64,000 nucleotides of DNA from Sarcomyxa edulis (lineage: Eukaryota; Basidiomycota; Agaricomycetes; Agaricales; Mycenaceae). Numbering within the stretch: the stretch's first letter is position 1; the number at the start of each line of letters is the position of its first letter. This document shows positions 11,902 through 23,546 of the stretch, in pieces. The stretch lies in NCBI GenBank assembly GCA_009761415.1, contig QUOL01000006.1, forward strand, positions 1,116,001 through 1,180,000, read 5' to 3'. Under the pieces are notes generated by a model. It was not told where the DNA came from and did not search any database. It worked only from the letters and a program-made list of their open reading frames with translations. The translations under genes were made by a program, and so were the position numbers.

Positions 11902-13832
11902 ATGGAAGCACCTCAAAAACTCCTCGAATCCGTAACCCACAAAACCCTGCACGCCAACAACTTCTCCCGCTCATCAACACAAGCCTCACTCGTCCTAACA
12001 GACCTCCTCTCCCGCTACCTATCCCTCCTCACCTCAACATGTGCTAAATACGCTCAACACGCTGGTAGAACCAACCTCACTCCCCAAGATGCTTTTTGCG
12101 CTTTGGATGAACTCGGTGTTAGTATGGACGAGTTGCGGGAGTATGGGACTTCCGAGGCTGGTGAGTTGGCGAGGTATGCGAGGCACTCGGCTAGGAGGGT
12201 TGAGGAGTTGAACGAATTCAAGGGTCAGTCGCAGCAAGTCAAGAAACCCCCTGGCCTTGTGATTTAATGGTTTTACAGCTTATATTGCCGATGGACTGCG
12301 TCAAGATCATGATGATGTGATTCCACTATACTATGCTCCAGTACCAGCGTACGAAAGTGAAGACGACGAAGAATCAGAGTCAGACGAATCTTCGGAGGTG
12401 GAAGAAGATCTAGTCCACAAAACACCCGGAGGAACACCTGGTGGCGTACCCACAGCTCCATCTCTCGACGACCTTCCAGATCGACCAGTTCCAATACCAC
12501 CTCCCTCCTCTCCCCCTCTCCCATTATCTCCAATCTCCAATCCATCGTCTCCCTCCTCGTCCTCCCGCAAACGCGCACGTACCGCAAATTGGCGACCACC
12601 TTCCCATATCCCTGATTTCCTGCCTCCATTCCCAATTACCGGCGACTCATCCGCCACTCAAGATATATCCCCAGAACCCACGTCTTCCTGGATCACGCAG
12701 CCTCCAGCCACAGCCGTCAAACCCAATCCAACATCCCCACTTCCGCTTCCACAAGCACTAACACCATCCTCCCTAACACCCTCCGACTACCTCACCCAAA
12801 TCCCCTACTCCCAATCCTCACTATCCACCATCGGCGAATGGCACCTCCCGGACCCCCCACCCCAACGCATACCCACCCCTCCACCCTCCTCCCTCCCCCA
12901 ACGACCTGGCACATCCCGCTACCACACCCCACAAACCCAACCAGCGCTCATAGCAGCCTACCACCACATACTCACCACCACCCGTCCCCAACCCGAATCA
13001 CTCCCTCCTGCGAACCCGTCTCGACATAAAGTCGCTATGGCGCTGTTGGTGCAGACGCAGACGGTACCGAGGTGGGATGCGCCTGATACGCTTTATTCGA
13101 GCGTGGCGCCGTGTTTGCCTAGGGTGGGTCCTATTGGACCGACGTTTCCTATACCTATTGGTGGTGGGAAGGTTCCGGGGACGCCGATGGATTATGTGAA
13201 GAAGGAGGAAGCGGATATGAAGCTACCTCAGCCTTTACCTCGACCTGCGTCGACGATGGAACGACTCACGCCGTTGATCAGTCAACAGACGTCTCGGATT
13301 CCTGATCTTGCGCGTCATGTTCTTCCGGTAAGACGCTTACCCTCTCTAATCCTTTCATCACTCATCACTTACATGCATACACTTACAGCCAGCAATCCAC
13401 ACCCGCGCAACCCGCCTAACCCACCCACCCGTCCTCACCCGCGGCACCCAAAAAGTAACCTACGGACCCGGGATCCCAGCCCCCTGGAACGCCAACGCCT
13501 CACCCGCGCCCTCCTCGCTTCTACCCGGCGCCACACCCACCACCGCAACCGCATCCAAAGACCTCGAAGGCAAAGGCAAAGACAAAGACGTCCCCACCAA
13601 ACCAGCTCTACAAGACGCGAGGTTGTACGCTACGTGGGAGTATGAGGCGAAGAGTTTCAAGGTGCCGTTGCCGCTTGGGAGGGGGAGGGGGAGGATGGGG
13701 AGTGTGCAGGGGCTTGGGATTGGTGGCAGTGCAGGAGGGAGTGGTAGTGGTAGTGGTAGTGGTGTGACGATCTCGTTGGGAGCGGCGTTAGCTGGGAGAC
13801 AGAGGGTTAAGACCAGTGGCAGTGCTAGATGA
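11902..13832 (+). CDS. Histone-fold (Bromo_TP) protein, TFIID TAF8/TAF3-type, 604 residues
   Basis: Exons 11902-12223, 12279-13327 and 13389-13832 join in frame. Residues 1-105 form a histone fold of the bromodomain-associated type: TQASLVLTDLLSRYL, YAQHAGRTNLTPQDAFCALD, then AGELARYARHSARRVEEL. Such domains pair TAF3/TAF8 with TAF10 within TFIID, or SPT7 in SAGA. An acidic run follows (ESEDDEESESDESSEVEED), then a long proline/serine-rich segment. The block PPSHIPDFLPPFP is like the start of the TAF8 C-terminal region. The last exon is rich in Gly/Ser (SGSGSGSGSG) and arginine. TAF8 is my preferred call because of the IPDFLPPFP block; TAF3 or SPT7 remain possible since no PHD finger is seen here. 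Confidence 0.8.
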
Positions 13833-14013
13833 ACGATGTATAATTAGAAATGGATTGTGGGTGGTTGTTTGGTCTTGTATTGCATCGTCTTTAGCTTCTA
13901 AATTTAGCCCCTTCCATCCAAGTACTTACTTCCATGATTCGACCACATAGCAAGTATCTCATCTTCAATTCCACGACTTCAACTTACTCATTAGGCTGTA
14001 CTTAGACTTACCC

Positions 14014-14828
14014 GATGCTTGGTATCTACCACAACAGTCAGAATGGAAAGAATTCTGCACCTTCTGGTGGGGTAAACAAGATATCGACAACGACGAATTC
14101 GGATCCATCGCTCTTGGTACTTTGATGGACCCGGGAAGATCTGCTCCGGTCCTCGAAATATTCGCTCATCGTATGCTGTCTCGAAACGAGCCTGAGTGCA
14201 GCATCCTATCTCGAGTCGAGATGACATCGGGGACGAGTAGCATCTCAGACGCACCAAAGGTTTTTTTTCACCCTTTTGTACAATCCTTCCCCCGCATCGT
14301 TCAACCCATATCCAACAAGGACCTTCAAGATGATCAACATTCACGACTTTTTGGAAGAAAAAGGAGCTTTAGATGTATCTGCATACTACGTTCTGGAAAC
14401 AAACTTTTTCATCGACGTCAACCAAATTTCGGCTCCCACTGGCAGTCAAATCTGCTTCACTCTCTGGCTCTCCAAACTGACAACTCAGGGCAGCTCCTCC
14501 TATCATGATGAATATGCCACGGTTAAACGTCTTGTAGACCTCGTCGTACTACAGGCTGAGTCACTAGCGCAAAGCTTGCTGACCGTCGAGCACGGAAATA
14601 CGAACTCAACAACACCGACGCAGGTCTTGGGCTCGCCGCTGCCGAACAACCCAAGTCAATTTCATCTTCGTTTGCTCGTACCAGTCAAATGGAAAGGTGC
14701 GAGTCGACATGCCGGAAGGATGGGATGCCTTGCAGGGATACACTAACCATGCACGCCGTGTCTTCTGCCAGCCGATTCGTACTTCGGTGTCGTCTACTAG
14801 TACCTATGTGGGTGACGAACTCTGTTGA
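14014..14828 (+). pseudogene. Degraded, internally deleted Crinkler-like paralogue
   Basis: Homologous to the gene at 5,340-7,429. The first part (EWKEFCTFWWGKQDIDNDE) matches its WEDLCTLWWGKQAIEKDD region. It then jumps directly, still in frame, to a piece of the C-terminal half: EIFAHRMLSRNEP versus GMFAHRMMCRSEP. The whole Walker A region is missing. A frame change near 14,270 leads to NPYPTRTFKMINIHDFLEE, matching NPYPTRTFRIINIYDFLEN. A second near 14,700 leads to VDMPEGWDALQGY, matching WDMPEGWDVLQNY. No start exon like that of the intact gene is seen. I take it as a dead copy. Confidence 0.8.
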
Positions 14829-15432
14829 TATCGATTCAAGTTCGCTAATCTACTATTATACTCATTTAGAATGCCATCCGCCGATAGCTCTTGTGCTCCA
14901 AATATCGACTGATCATGCTAGTGTTCATCTGTGTCACATATAGAACATACTTGTCTCTCCGAGCATCACTGTACGTACTTCGATATTTCAAGATGATGCC
15001 TCGGTCCCGTTTCTGCGTCACTACTCAGCTGTATCCATTAACTATGTAGATTTTCTTTATTGTATCATAACGAAGAAGCACTTGCAGTTGTTTCTTGCGC
15101 CATTTTTGTCGGTGTGCCACTCAGGAAGGCCCGGCAACTGAAGACGGCAATTACCGAAACCGGAAGTTCTTGGGAAGTTCGCGACTCACTGTCGTGTCAT
15201 CTTGCTGCGATCGTGAGCCCACGTTCAAGGGCAATTCAACGTTTTCTGGAAGAAGCTGTAACGCGTATAATCTACAAGAACTCGAGTTTTCGGATTTGAG
15301 GCGCAAGACCCAGGCTCTACACCTGAAAAACACTCAGCAAGGTGAGTTCAATTCGACTGAGCACATCATATATCATTCAGTGGTGGTGACCTCTCAACAA
15401 CCTCTCAGGCTCTCAGAGTTAATCGATCAAGA
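14829..15432. other. Intergenic, no gene recognised
   Basis: Open frames overlap in several registers between 15,060 and 15,430 but show no family motif. This should include the promoter of the F-box gene at 15,433. Confidence 0.4.
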
Positions 15433-16953
15433 ATGGGGTCTCATCTCCGTCCAGTGCTATACACGAATCAAACGCCGACACGCGCTCAAACGCTCCAACT
15501 ACGAGACATGGCAGCTGCTACCAAAACCGAACTAACGCGAATCGATGACCGACTAGCACGTCTGCAAGCTGAGATGGGCTTCCTAGTCACGAAGAAGAAG
15601 AGACTATCTGATGATTTCCATAAATACCAAGCTGCGCTCTCCCAAGTCCGACGGCTGCCGTACGAGCTCATTGCGGAGATATTCCTTCACGTTAAAGCTC
15701 TAGGCTCTCTCCAGGTTGACTCGGACTCAGACTCGGAATCGGAATCGGAAATCAGCACTCATCCATCCATCGCCGTGTCCCAGATCTGCTCCGCTTGGCG
15801 TAGCGTCGCGATACAGACGCCCAAACTTTGGTCAGATGTCCGAGTCGTCGATGACGGACATTGTTTTGACGCCAAGATGCGTCTTCTCCAGCTATTCTGC
15901 GAGCGCTCATCAAAGTCCCTGTTATCCATCGACGTCTACTGCCTGCAAAGTCCTATCAACATTCTCGCGACCTATCTACCACGCACCGTGTCGTTGACCT
16001 TGCGCATCCACGAGCAGAGTTTCCTGGAACTATGCAAACTCCCCAGGGATTCTTTTCCCTTCTTGGAAAACTTCGCCTTTCACTCGATACGAGAAGTTAA
16101 CGACGAGGACGTAGATGAAGTGCTCCATTTCTTCGACGCCCCTAACCTCTCGCAATTTACCTACGAAGGACATCTTCACTGGAGAGCTATACACCTTCCA
16201 TCTCAAATATCCACCCTCAGCTTGGACCGAATCACTTTGGCTCAATGTATCGACACCCTCTTCTTCTCTCTCAACATTGAAACACTTCGTTATACAGCAG
16301 CTGACTACAGTACCCGCGACGTCTTCACATCCGTGGAACTACCTTCCTTGCAGAACCTAGAGCTCCAAGAGGTCGTTTGCAGGCGGTCCGTCTTTGAACT
16401 ACTAGACTATATCAGTGCCCCCAAACTGGACTTTTTGAATCTATGTGGATGTAATCGATTTCCCTGGTCCCCAGCACGCGCCCTCACATCCTTCGTCTCT
16501 GAATCATCCTGTGTCCCATCGACCCTGTTTCTGAGCGGCACAATAATGGATGCCTCAGACTTTGTACAAATCGCCCAGACGCTCCCGTTCCTGTCTCATC
16601 TCCGATTGGGACGCTGCAAATTCATCGATATGGGCATGTGGGACCAGGAATCGGAGGTCGTCGACGCTCTGGCTCAGAAACTTGACAGCGGCGCTCCGAA
16701 ATTGTTACCGAACTTGAAGGATCTAGAAATAACGTGTATATCTCAAGTCCCGAGTGCTCGATTCCTTGCGGCTGCCAAGTCTCGTTGGGAGCCCGTCTCT
16801 TCCCAAGGTCCACTTTCTTGTCTTCGGTCTTTCTTGATCCATCGAGATCATCCTAGCGGCCGTATAACACAGTCGGAGTTGGCTGTTCAATTCGAAGTGC
16901 GGGATCTGGTCAACGACGGGTTGTCCATTGCTATTGAACCCTTGATAGAGTAA
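15433..16953 (+). CDS. F-box protein with N-terminal coiled coil, 506 residues, intronless
   Basis: One uninterrupted frame. Residues about 25-70 form a short coiled coil (LTRIDDRLARLQAEMGFL). An F-box-like helix follows (VRRLPYELIAEIFLHV), then an acidic/serine insert and a VSQICSAWRSVAIQTPKLW segment. The remainder is irregular leucine-rich sequence (LPSLQNLELQEVVC, LPFLSHLRLGRC, LLPNLKDLEITC). This is the common Agaricomycete layout: coiled coil, F-box, degenerate LRRs, no introns. Members are presumed SCF ubiquitin-ligase adaptors with unknown substrates. An internal ATG at about 15,508 (MAAATKTEL) is an alternative start, since the first 25 residues look unlike the family. Confidence 0.88.
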   Translation: MGSHLRPVLYTNQTPTRAQTLQLRDMAAATKTELTRIDDRLARLQAEMGFLVTKKKRLSDDFHKYQAALSQVRRLPYELIAEIFLHVKALGSLQVDSDSDSESESEISTHPSIAVSQICSAWRSVAIQTPKLWSDVRVVDDGHCFDAKMRLLQLFCERSSKSLLSIDVYCLQSPINILATYLPRTVSLTLRIHEQSFLELCKLPRDSFPFLENFAFHSIREVNDEDVDEVLHFFDAPNLSQFTYEGHLHWRAIHLPSQISTLSLDRITLAQCIDTLFFSLNIETLRYTAADYSTRDVFTSVELPSLQNLELQEVVCRRSVFELLDYISAPKLDFLNLCGCNRFPWSPARALTSFVSESSCVPSTLFLSGTIMDASDFVQIAQTLPFLSHLRLGRCKFIDMGMWDQESEVVDALAQKLDSGAPKLLPNLKDLEITCISQVPSARFLAAAKSRWEPVSSQGPLSCLRSFLIHRDHPSGRITQSELAVQFEVRDLVNDGLSIAIEPLIE

Positions 16954-17533
16954 TGCGAGTGGTCGATTAGGCTTGTAGGACTCGAGGGGGATACACAGTG
17001 GAGCTCTATGTGGAAGAAAACAATGTGGTCACGGAGCACCTGTAACTTATCGTTTGTGAGTAATTAACAGCAATAGGTACGATAACCATTGACTTAGGTA
17101 TACCACGTAGACTGACGCTAAGAACAGGCATCATGACCGTACACGCTGTTCTTCTCGGACAGATCTGCAGCATATTGAAGGTGAACGTATCATGTCTACA
17201 CATCTCCCAATATCAGTATGTATCCACCTAATGTCTGCCTATGTATCACTGCTTTTCGTCTCGAAACATTTCATCACTCCGCTGTTCTTCAAAAGCTAGC
17301 TGCGAGTCCTCGCACAAGGTTGACATTGAGCACTCAAGATATTTTCAATCCCCGAATTTCATTCCAAAGCTAACCAAGATCAAGCTCTCCAGTCAAAGGT
17401 AAGTACATGTTATATGTACATCGTTCTTATACGTCGTTTACAGTCGTATTCTAAGATACATGATTCAGCGGAATGGCCTCGGGCAGCAAACAAATGCAGA
17501 TATTCGACTTACCGCAGGTGTCGTGCATCGTTA
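16954..17533. other. Intergenic, nothing recognised
   Basis: Between the F-box gene and the small secreted protein gene (convergent 3' ends). No gene-like frame supported. Confidence 0.4.
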
Positions 17534-17789
17534 TCAATAAGCAGCAGTAGCAGGCGCGCTGGGACTCTGGGTCCACACAACCGTTGTGGTCCTATCAACG
17601 AGATACGGAGCCTCGCTGATGATGGTGTGGTACACCCTCGTCGCTGTGAAGACGGGCTACAAGACACATATGTGAGCAATGTAGCATCGTCAGAGGTTTG
17701 TAAACAATCCTCACCTGCCCAGGGGCTGCGGCAACACCGACGATGGCAGCAGCGAATGTGCACACAAGGAGGGCGAGTTTGGAGAACAT
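17534..17789 (-). CDS. Small secreted protein, 65 residues
   Basis: Two exons, 17789-17715 and 17656-17534, with a GTGAGG donor and a TTGTAG acceptor, join in phase 0. The first exon encodes a textbook signal peptide (MFSKLALLVCTFAAAIVGVA) with a likely cut after AAA. The mature part is about 43 residues, without cysteines, and rich in Thr/Val/Ala (TATRVYHTIISEAP, TVVWTQSPSAPATAAY). A TATA box lies 60 bases upstream. It resembles the many small secreted proteins of Agaricomycetes; no function can be given. Lack of cysteines argues against a disulfide-stabilised effector or antimicrobial peptide. Confidence 0.7.
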
Positions 17790-20700
17790 TGTAAAACGAC
17801 AAAGGTACGAGTGTTGACTGTCCGTCGAGTTACTTTGAGGATCGCGGTTTTTATACCTGCAGATCCCGGTGAAGTCCCGGGATCCTCATTGCCTTCCAGG
17901 TACATTCTTTCAACTCCGTCATTCCACCGAGTCGTCGAAATATTCCATGCAGGCGGACGGACACATGGTATTGGCGGCCGTGACGCGCTTCTACGAGGTC
18001 CGAAAGGAACCGAGGCCATCTTCACCATCTATATTGAGCATGACAACGACTCGAATGACGGAGCTTGCAGGCTCGTGGATGACCTATTGCTCTGTCTTTC
18101 ATCGACTACGTACTCTTGGAGTCATTGTACGAAGCTGGGCTCCTCGAGGCTGAGTATAGACTGCTACAGACTTCAGTGACCGATTCTTCAATTCGCCTCG
18201 CTGGCGACTCATCTCATTCCTCGTCCTTTCTCGGTCTATGAGGTATTTCTGCGACACCGATGTATCGCAGATAAAAAATTGGCACGGGATCGTCGAGATG
18301 GTGCATTTCTAAAAATTGCTGTGCATAAGAGTACAATCTATTATTTGCATCCGCACGATCTACATCCATGAGCCTTGTGAGCCTGGATGTATTGGTCACA
18401 GACTCACACAAGCTGTACGTCCGGTCCTCGCAGGAAGCATGCCACTAGACTAGTGCAAGGTGCGCTGAATTTGCTAAATAATATATTTATGGCGACATCG
18501 TAGTGCTTAAGTTTAGGCCAAGTTTAGGCGCCTCGAGGAATCAAGCGGAAGGACACAACTGGCTGGGGCTTGGGGCAGTCTGAAGGACAAATCATTGTTT
18601 GACTTTGAGTCTACAGCCAAATCCATTCTGTGAGCTCGGCATTCGGCAGGCTCTCTTAGAATCCCTAAGTAATCGCGCTAGTTTTCATCACTACCTAGCA
18701 ACGATGTTTTGTAGGCAACGTCTACTGCCTCCTTGACCAGCAGACAACGAAGCCATAATTAACAACAATTAACAGCAATTGACCAGTGCGTCCGATTCGA
18801 AGGCCTTCCACCGTGGTCCAAAAATGATAGATAGCGTACTCATTGGACGCGACTGCCGGGTCGGATCGAATGTATATGCTACTGAAATGACTGCGGTTAG
18901 TGGCGTCAAATGGGAGGGTGACTGCGGAATAATTTTGTGGGGCAGCGAAGTTCGGAATCGTGCTTATTAGATACGGACTCAGAAGAACCACAATCAAGAC
19001 AGCTAGATAACAAGAAGCTATCACCAGAGCTCAATCAAGGGTCTAGCTCATCAGAATTGACTCTAAAGAGCATTTACTGGCATGCATATGGGTCGCGAAG
19101 AGTTGCAGGTGACCACGAGGTCGAATGCTTTGGACCACCTGGCGAATGAAGATTGACGATTAATTACCCAATAGATCCAAGAAGCGTCAAACCGATAATG
19201 CTCAATTACCTCTAGTGCCTATGTACTAGGGAGAGAACTTCAACCGTGTATGAGAATAGGAAAAAGGCCAAGAAGCGGCGGTTCGGAGGTGGACGAGTGC
19301 CCGCACATATGAAGACTTTCATCCGGTTTGTCAGACGTGAACTTTGCGTAGTGGCGAAAGGTCCTTCTCGCAAAAGGTATATGAGCTACGACAAAATGAT
19401 GGAGTGACTGACTTGATCTACGGTAAATCAAGGCTGTGTTGTTCAGACAAATGCCGAGGAATGCAGATTTTGAGTTCGATGCAATGCAAGTAAGTAACAC
19501 GAGAGGGTTATTCTCGGTTCAGCTTAGGCGTAGACTCGCAAATTCACCACGAGGTTGGGCGCCTGAGCCACTTGGCGGCCCATGCTGAACAATAATCACA
19601 GATTAGGCGGAAAATATCGTGTTTATTGGCTCCTCTACTTACCGCTTAGTGTTTCTGGTGTCCGTCATGACGTCCGAGTCTAAACCCTACTTGGATTATT
19701 CGATTTCCAGAAAACGAATTGAGCGACTTCAGCATAGCCTTGAGCGTCGAGCTCTCCTGATTAGAAAGACTCTTTTCAGCCTCACAGAGAAAGTGCGCAT
19801 AGCACTGACCTAATCAATATGATAGCTATGACGCTCAGACATCCAAGGCTGTCATCATTTGGAAGAAGGAATCCAATGTTGCTTACCAGAAAAGAAAAGA
19901 TGCGGGGCTATCTCATCGGAGAAGTCCGAGTCTGTCGTACGTACTAGGAAGAGCCATAATGACTCTGTATTGCGAATTGAGAATATGCGGCGAGACATGA
20001 ACGGATCTGATTCACCTATATACGCACCACCACCACCAATTGCGATGATCGGGATTGGGCAGAGACGCGGGCTTGGTCGAAGATGTTCTTGCTCTTATCA
20101 CGGTATGAGTGAAGCCAAATGGGTGTCACTGGGTGTCATAACACTTTCCATCGATTTTCGAGACCAGACGAGACAGACGAACGGCCGTCATCAAGCACAA
20201 CAACTATGGCGCTCAACTGCGGATGTTGCCACCATGGAAAGAGGTCAACATCACTAGCCGAAGACATGGGGCTACCTCAACGAAAGACTCATTGATACAA
20301 ACCAGAAGGCTCGAGATTCCTCTACCACTGAGAAGCAGAATCAGCAATACAGATGGAACAGTAGTCGAACCGACTAAGTCATGCAAGTACCACGACCACG
20401 ACCACGACCGGTACTCCTTGGGTGGAGGTGGCAGAGATGGTGGCCTAGTCGCGAACATGATAGATCGACGTTTTTTGTATTGAGTGGGATGAGCATTCGA
20501 TCAGCGTCTCTCTCATTTTTCGAGAAATACCGGCGAGACGAGCCTGAGTCTCGTTGCTAATCGAACATCAAGCTCCTCAAAAAAAGCTCTGGATTACCAG
20601 GTCAGCCTTGAAGCTTAAAAAGTACGGGTGCATCATGATACACTGACCTAATCGATCCACTATCATGCTTAACGTCCACTAGCAGGCCACCACCAACTCG

Positions 20701-21346
20701 AAGGAATGTCAAGTTATTTTAGCTGGTCCAGCGAAGGACCTTATCATATACACCAGCACCAGGAGACGAGTATAATTCTGGATTCTGGGTGCAGCAGAAA
20801 GTTGCTCGCTGGATACCGTACTGGTGGATCATGAGTACACGTTGACGGCCGCCACGACCTGAAGGAAAGCGAAAAACGGAAACCAATGTTGATCCCAAAA
20901 AAACGGGGCTCGAATCTACGAGACGCCTAAGGGCGGCCGGCCATGAGGACTCTGCCAGTATATTGTGAAATAAGTGAAAGAGCTGCAACGGTGATGAGTG
21001 AACGGCTCGAACTGACCCATATATGTCGTTGTTCGTGAATGTTCTTTGACCTGATGTTTGACTGGCATGCAGAAATTTGAGTAAATATCAACGGGACTCA
21101 GGCATAGTCGGAAAGATCAGTCAGGTGTCGAGAAGACTGCGGAGAAACCTGAAGGTCAAACACATTAACATCTGCAAGAGAGGGGAAAGTAGTGTAATTT
21201 TCACGATGAGCGAAACAAGAAGATACTTGAACCATAGCAATTTCATTCCAGACAGCACGATACCTACACACAAAAAACGTACAATTCACCGTCTCTATCT
21301 TCATTATCCTTCCGCTCACCCCGAGGTATACAAAGACAACAAAGGT
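17790..21346. other. Gene-poor stretch
   Basis: About 3.5 kb with no gene I can support. Scattered open frames of 60-130 codons on both strands lack motifs, consistent splice sites or homology to genes elsewhere in the window. A short CCACGA direct repeat lies near 20,390-20,410. The stretch may hold decayed sequence or a non-coding transcript. Confidence 0.4.
17848..17855 (-). promoter_or_regulatory. TATA box of the small secreted protein gene
   Basis: Reads TATAAAAA on the minus strand, about 60 bases upstream of the ATG at 17,789. It supports the start and strand of this short gene. Confidence 0.55.
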
Positions 21347-22928
21347 CTAGAGTCTAGGAGCTTCTTCAGACTTGGGAGTGATGAACGTGATGCCCTATGA
21401 GTGACCCAACATCCCAACAATCAGTCAGTTTTCGAATGAAGTAGATAGAACTCTCAAAACGCACAGTCTCGACATTAGCAATCAAATCAGGCAGCGCAGC
21501 TTTGACCAACACTTTTTCAGCTTCCGTGATCTTGCCGATCGGGTTGATCTTCACGACACCCTCGGGCCCAAGCTCAACCAATGACGAGAAATACGCAACC
21601 TCCTCTCCCAACTCCTTCTTCAACACCTTGCCACCTTCCACATCAGCCTCCAAATTCACAAAACTAGGCACTACGATCCCTTTCTCTCCCTTGAGAGCAC
21701 GGAGGATATGAGTCGTGAACTCCGCACCGGCGTACGCCATACTCAAGGTTGCAGACCCTGCACCAGCTTTGGCTTTGACGACTTCGTCGCCACCGAATTG
21801 AATGCGGTTGATGAGGGCGGTGAGGTCAGAGGGAGAGAAGGAAGAGGGAAGAGGGTGAGAGGATTGGGAGAGGAGTGGGACGATCTGTTGTACAGCGCAT
21901 AGAGATAGAAATGTCAAAGAGACTAAACTGGGAATATGTGGATGGACGTACGGTAACACCACTGTGTCCTCCGACGACTGGGACAGTGATTTTCTGGGAT
22001 AGAGCGAGATCGCCGAGAATTTCAGCGACAAAGGTGGATGCGCGGACGACGTCGAGGGTGGTCACGCCAAAGAGTCTGTAATTGTCAAGTTGTGAGTAAG
22101 TACGTGTATAGAGGTTATTTGGATTGATAGCAAGAGATGATGAGAGAGGATGTGCAGACCGTTTGGGATCAAAGACGCCATGCTTCTTGAAGATCTCAGC
22201 CACGATGGGGACGGTTGAGTTGACGGGGTTCGAGATGACAAGGACAAAGGCTTTCGGGGCTGTTGTTGCAATTCCAGTGGCTAGATCACGAACGATACCT
22301 GCGTTGATCTGAGTGATAGCGTCAGCATCCTAATTTGAGCCATCGGAAAGACATGTAGTTTACCTTGAATAAATCATCTCTAACCCAGGTCCAACGTTGT
22401 CAAATGAGTCTTCTCAATGGTGAGAGCACACCTTACCTTGACATCTATGGAGAAAAAGAAACATGGTACGTTAATATCTCTGAGAAAGTGGAAGGATCTG
22501 ATCTTACTCCAGGTTTCCTTGGGACGCCGGCCGGGATGACGACGATGTCAGCACCGGTTAGGACCTTCTTTAAACCATCATCCGGAGGAAGATAACCCTC
22601 CACCTTTGCGGGGGTGGCGATGTGGGATAGATCGGCGGCCACACCCGGGGTGTTTACGATATCATATAGACCGAGCTATGCAAGCGGGTTATGGATACCA
22701 ACAACATCGTAGAGATGGTGTGTGTACTGACTTCAGAGATAAGAGGGTTGGCCTTGAGAAGAAGGGCGAGAGGTTGACCGATACCACCTAGAACAAAGGC
22801 AATGGAAATGAGAATGGGAATTTGCACGAGATCGGATAAGAGTAAAGGCGCCGTTGGATCCAACCAGATGCTGCGAAATGGAAGTGATTTGGCTTACCTG
22901 CAGCTCCGAGTACGACTGCTTTTGTCAT
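21347..22928 (-). CDS. MDH: NAD-dependent malate dehydrogenase, no mitochondrial presequence
   Basis: Interconverts malate and oxaloacetate with NAD. The first exon gives [22 protein letters not shown], with the Rossmann loop GAAGGIG at the very N-terminus, so a mitochondrial presequence is absent. Blocks seen in order are [36 protein letters not shown] with [49 protein letters not shown] (catalytic His) and [24 protein letters not shown]. The last exon adds [15 protein letters not shown]. About seven short introns are inferred. The terminal tripeptide PRL fits a permissive peroxisomal targeting consensus, so a peroxisomal or cytosolic enzyme is likely; which one is not settled. Confidence 0.93.
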
Positions 22929-23546
22929 TGCAAAAGTTGTTGGATGAGGATAGGTTGGTTGGAAATGTCGATGAGGGGAAGATGGAGGAGAATTGGAAAC
23001 TCATCCCAACTCTTCCATCAGTGTTTCATCTGGGCAAAGTACACGTGACTGAGCACGGACTGCACAGCTGATCGCCCAAAAGCAAATTCTCCGTTCGAGC
23101 CTCGGGGCAAATCCAAGCGTCTGTGAGGCTCTGTGAGGTGGGAGTACTCTCACTACGAGACGATTCCTGAGGATTTGTTCAAACCTCGGGTAGGGTGAGT
23201 AGGAGCGACGCGGTGCATTCTAATTCTCACTTGCAATTCGCGGTGTCACACTTGAGTCACGCGCTAGACCTTCCGGGGTCCCCATTTTCTCTGCGATATT
23301 CTTGTCTGGCCTCAACGTTCGAGTTCACTCTTCTTCCCATTCACTCTTCATCATGATTTTACCTGGGATGAGAAACTTCATGCGCCTATCACCTAGATGT
23401 CTCCAGCAGACGTATATGCATTGCAGGTGAATCGACTCATGAAAAAGTCCGAGTTCAGATGTTAAAACGAGGAGTGTAGGACTGTGGCAACGAAAGGAGG
23501 GAAATACTCCGTTACTTTCTTGTGAGTCATCTTATAGTTTTTATGA
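22929..23546. promoter_or_regulatory. Divergent intergenic region, malate dehydrogenase / orphan gene
   Basis: Divergent starts at 22,928 (minus) and 23,547 (plus) place both promoters here. No individual element can be named with confidence. Confidence 0.4.

Noticed and set aside
18214..18411. 65-residue minus-strand frame with protein-like end (FLEMHHLDDPVPIFYLRYIG)
   Set aside because: Suggestive but isolated; no start context, no second exon and no family.
18722..19024. 100-residue minus-strand frame with a hydrophobic start
   Set aside because: Could mimic a signal peptide, but there is no supporting promoter, intron or homology.
19859..20257. 132-residue plus-strand frame
   Set aside because: No motif, odd composition and no splice partners in a gene-poor region.
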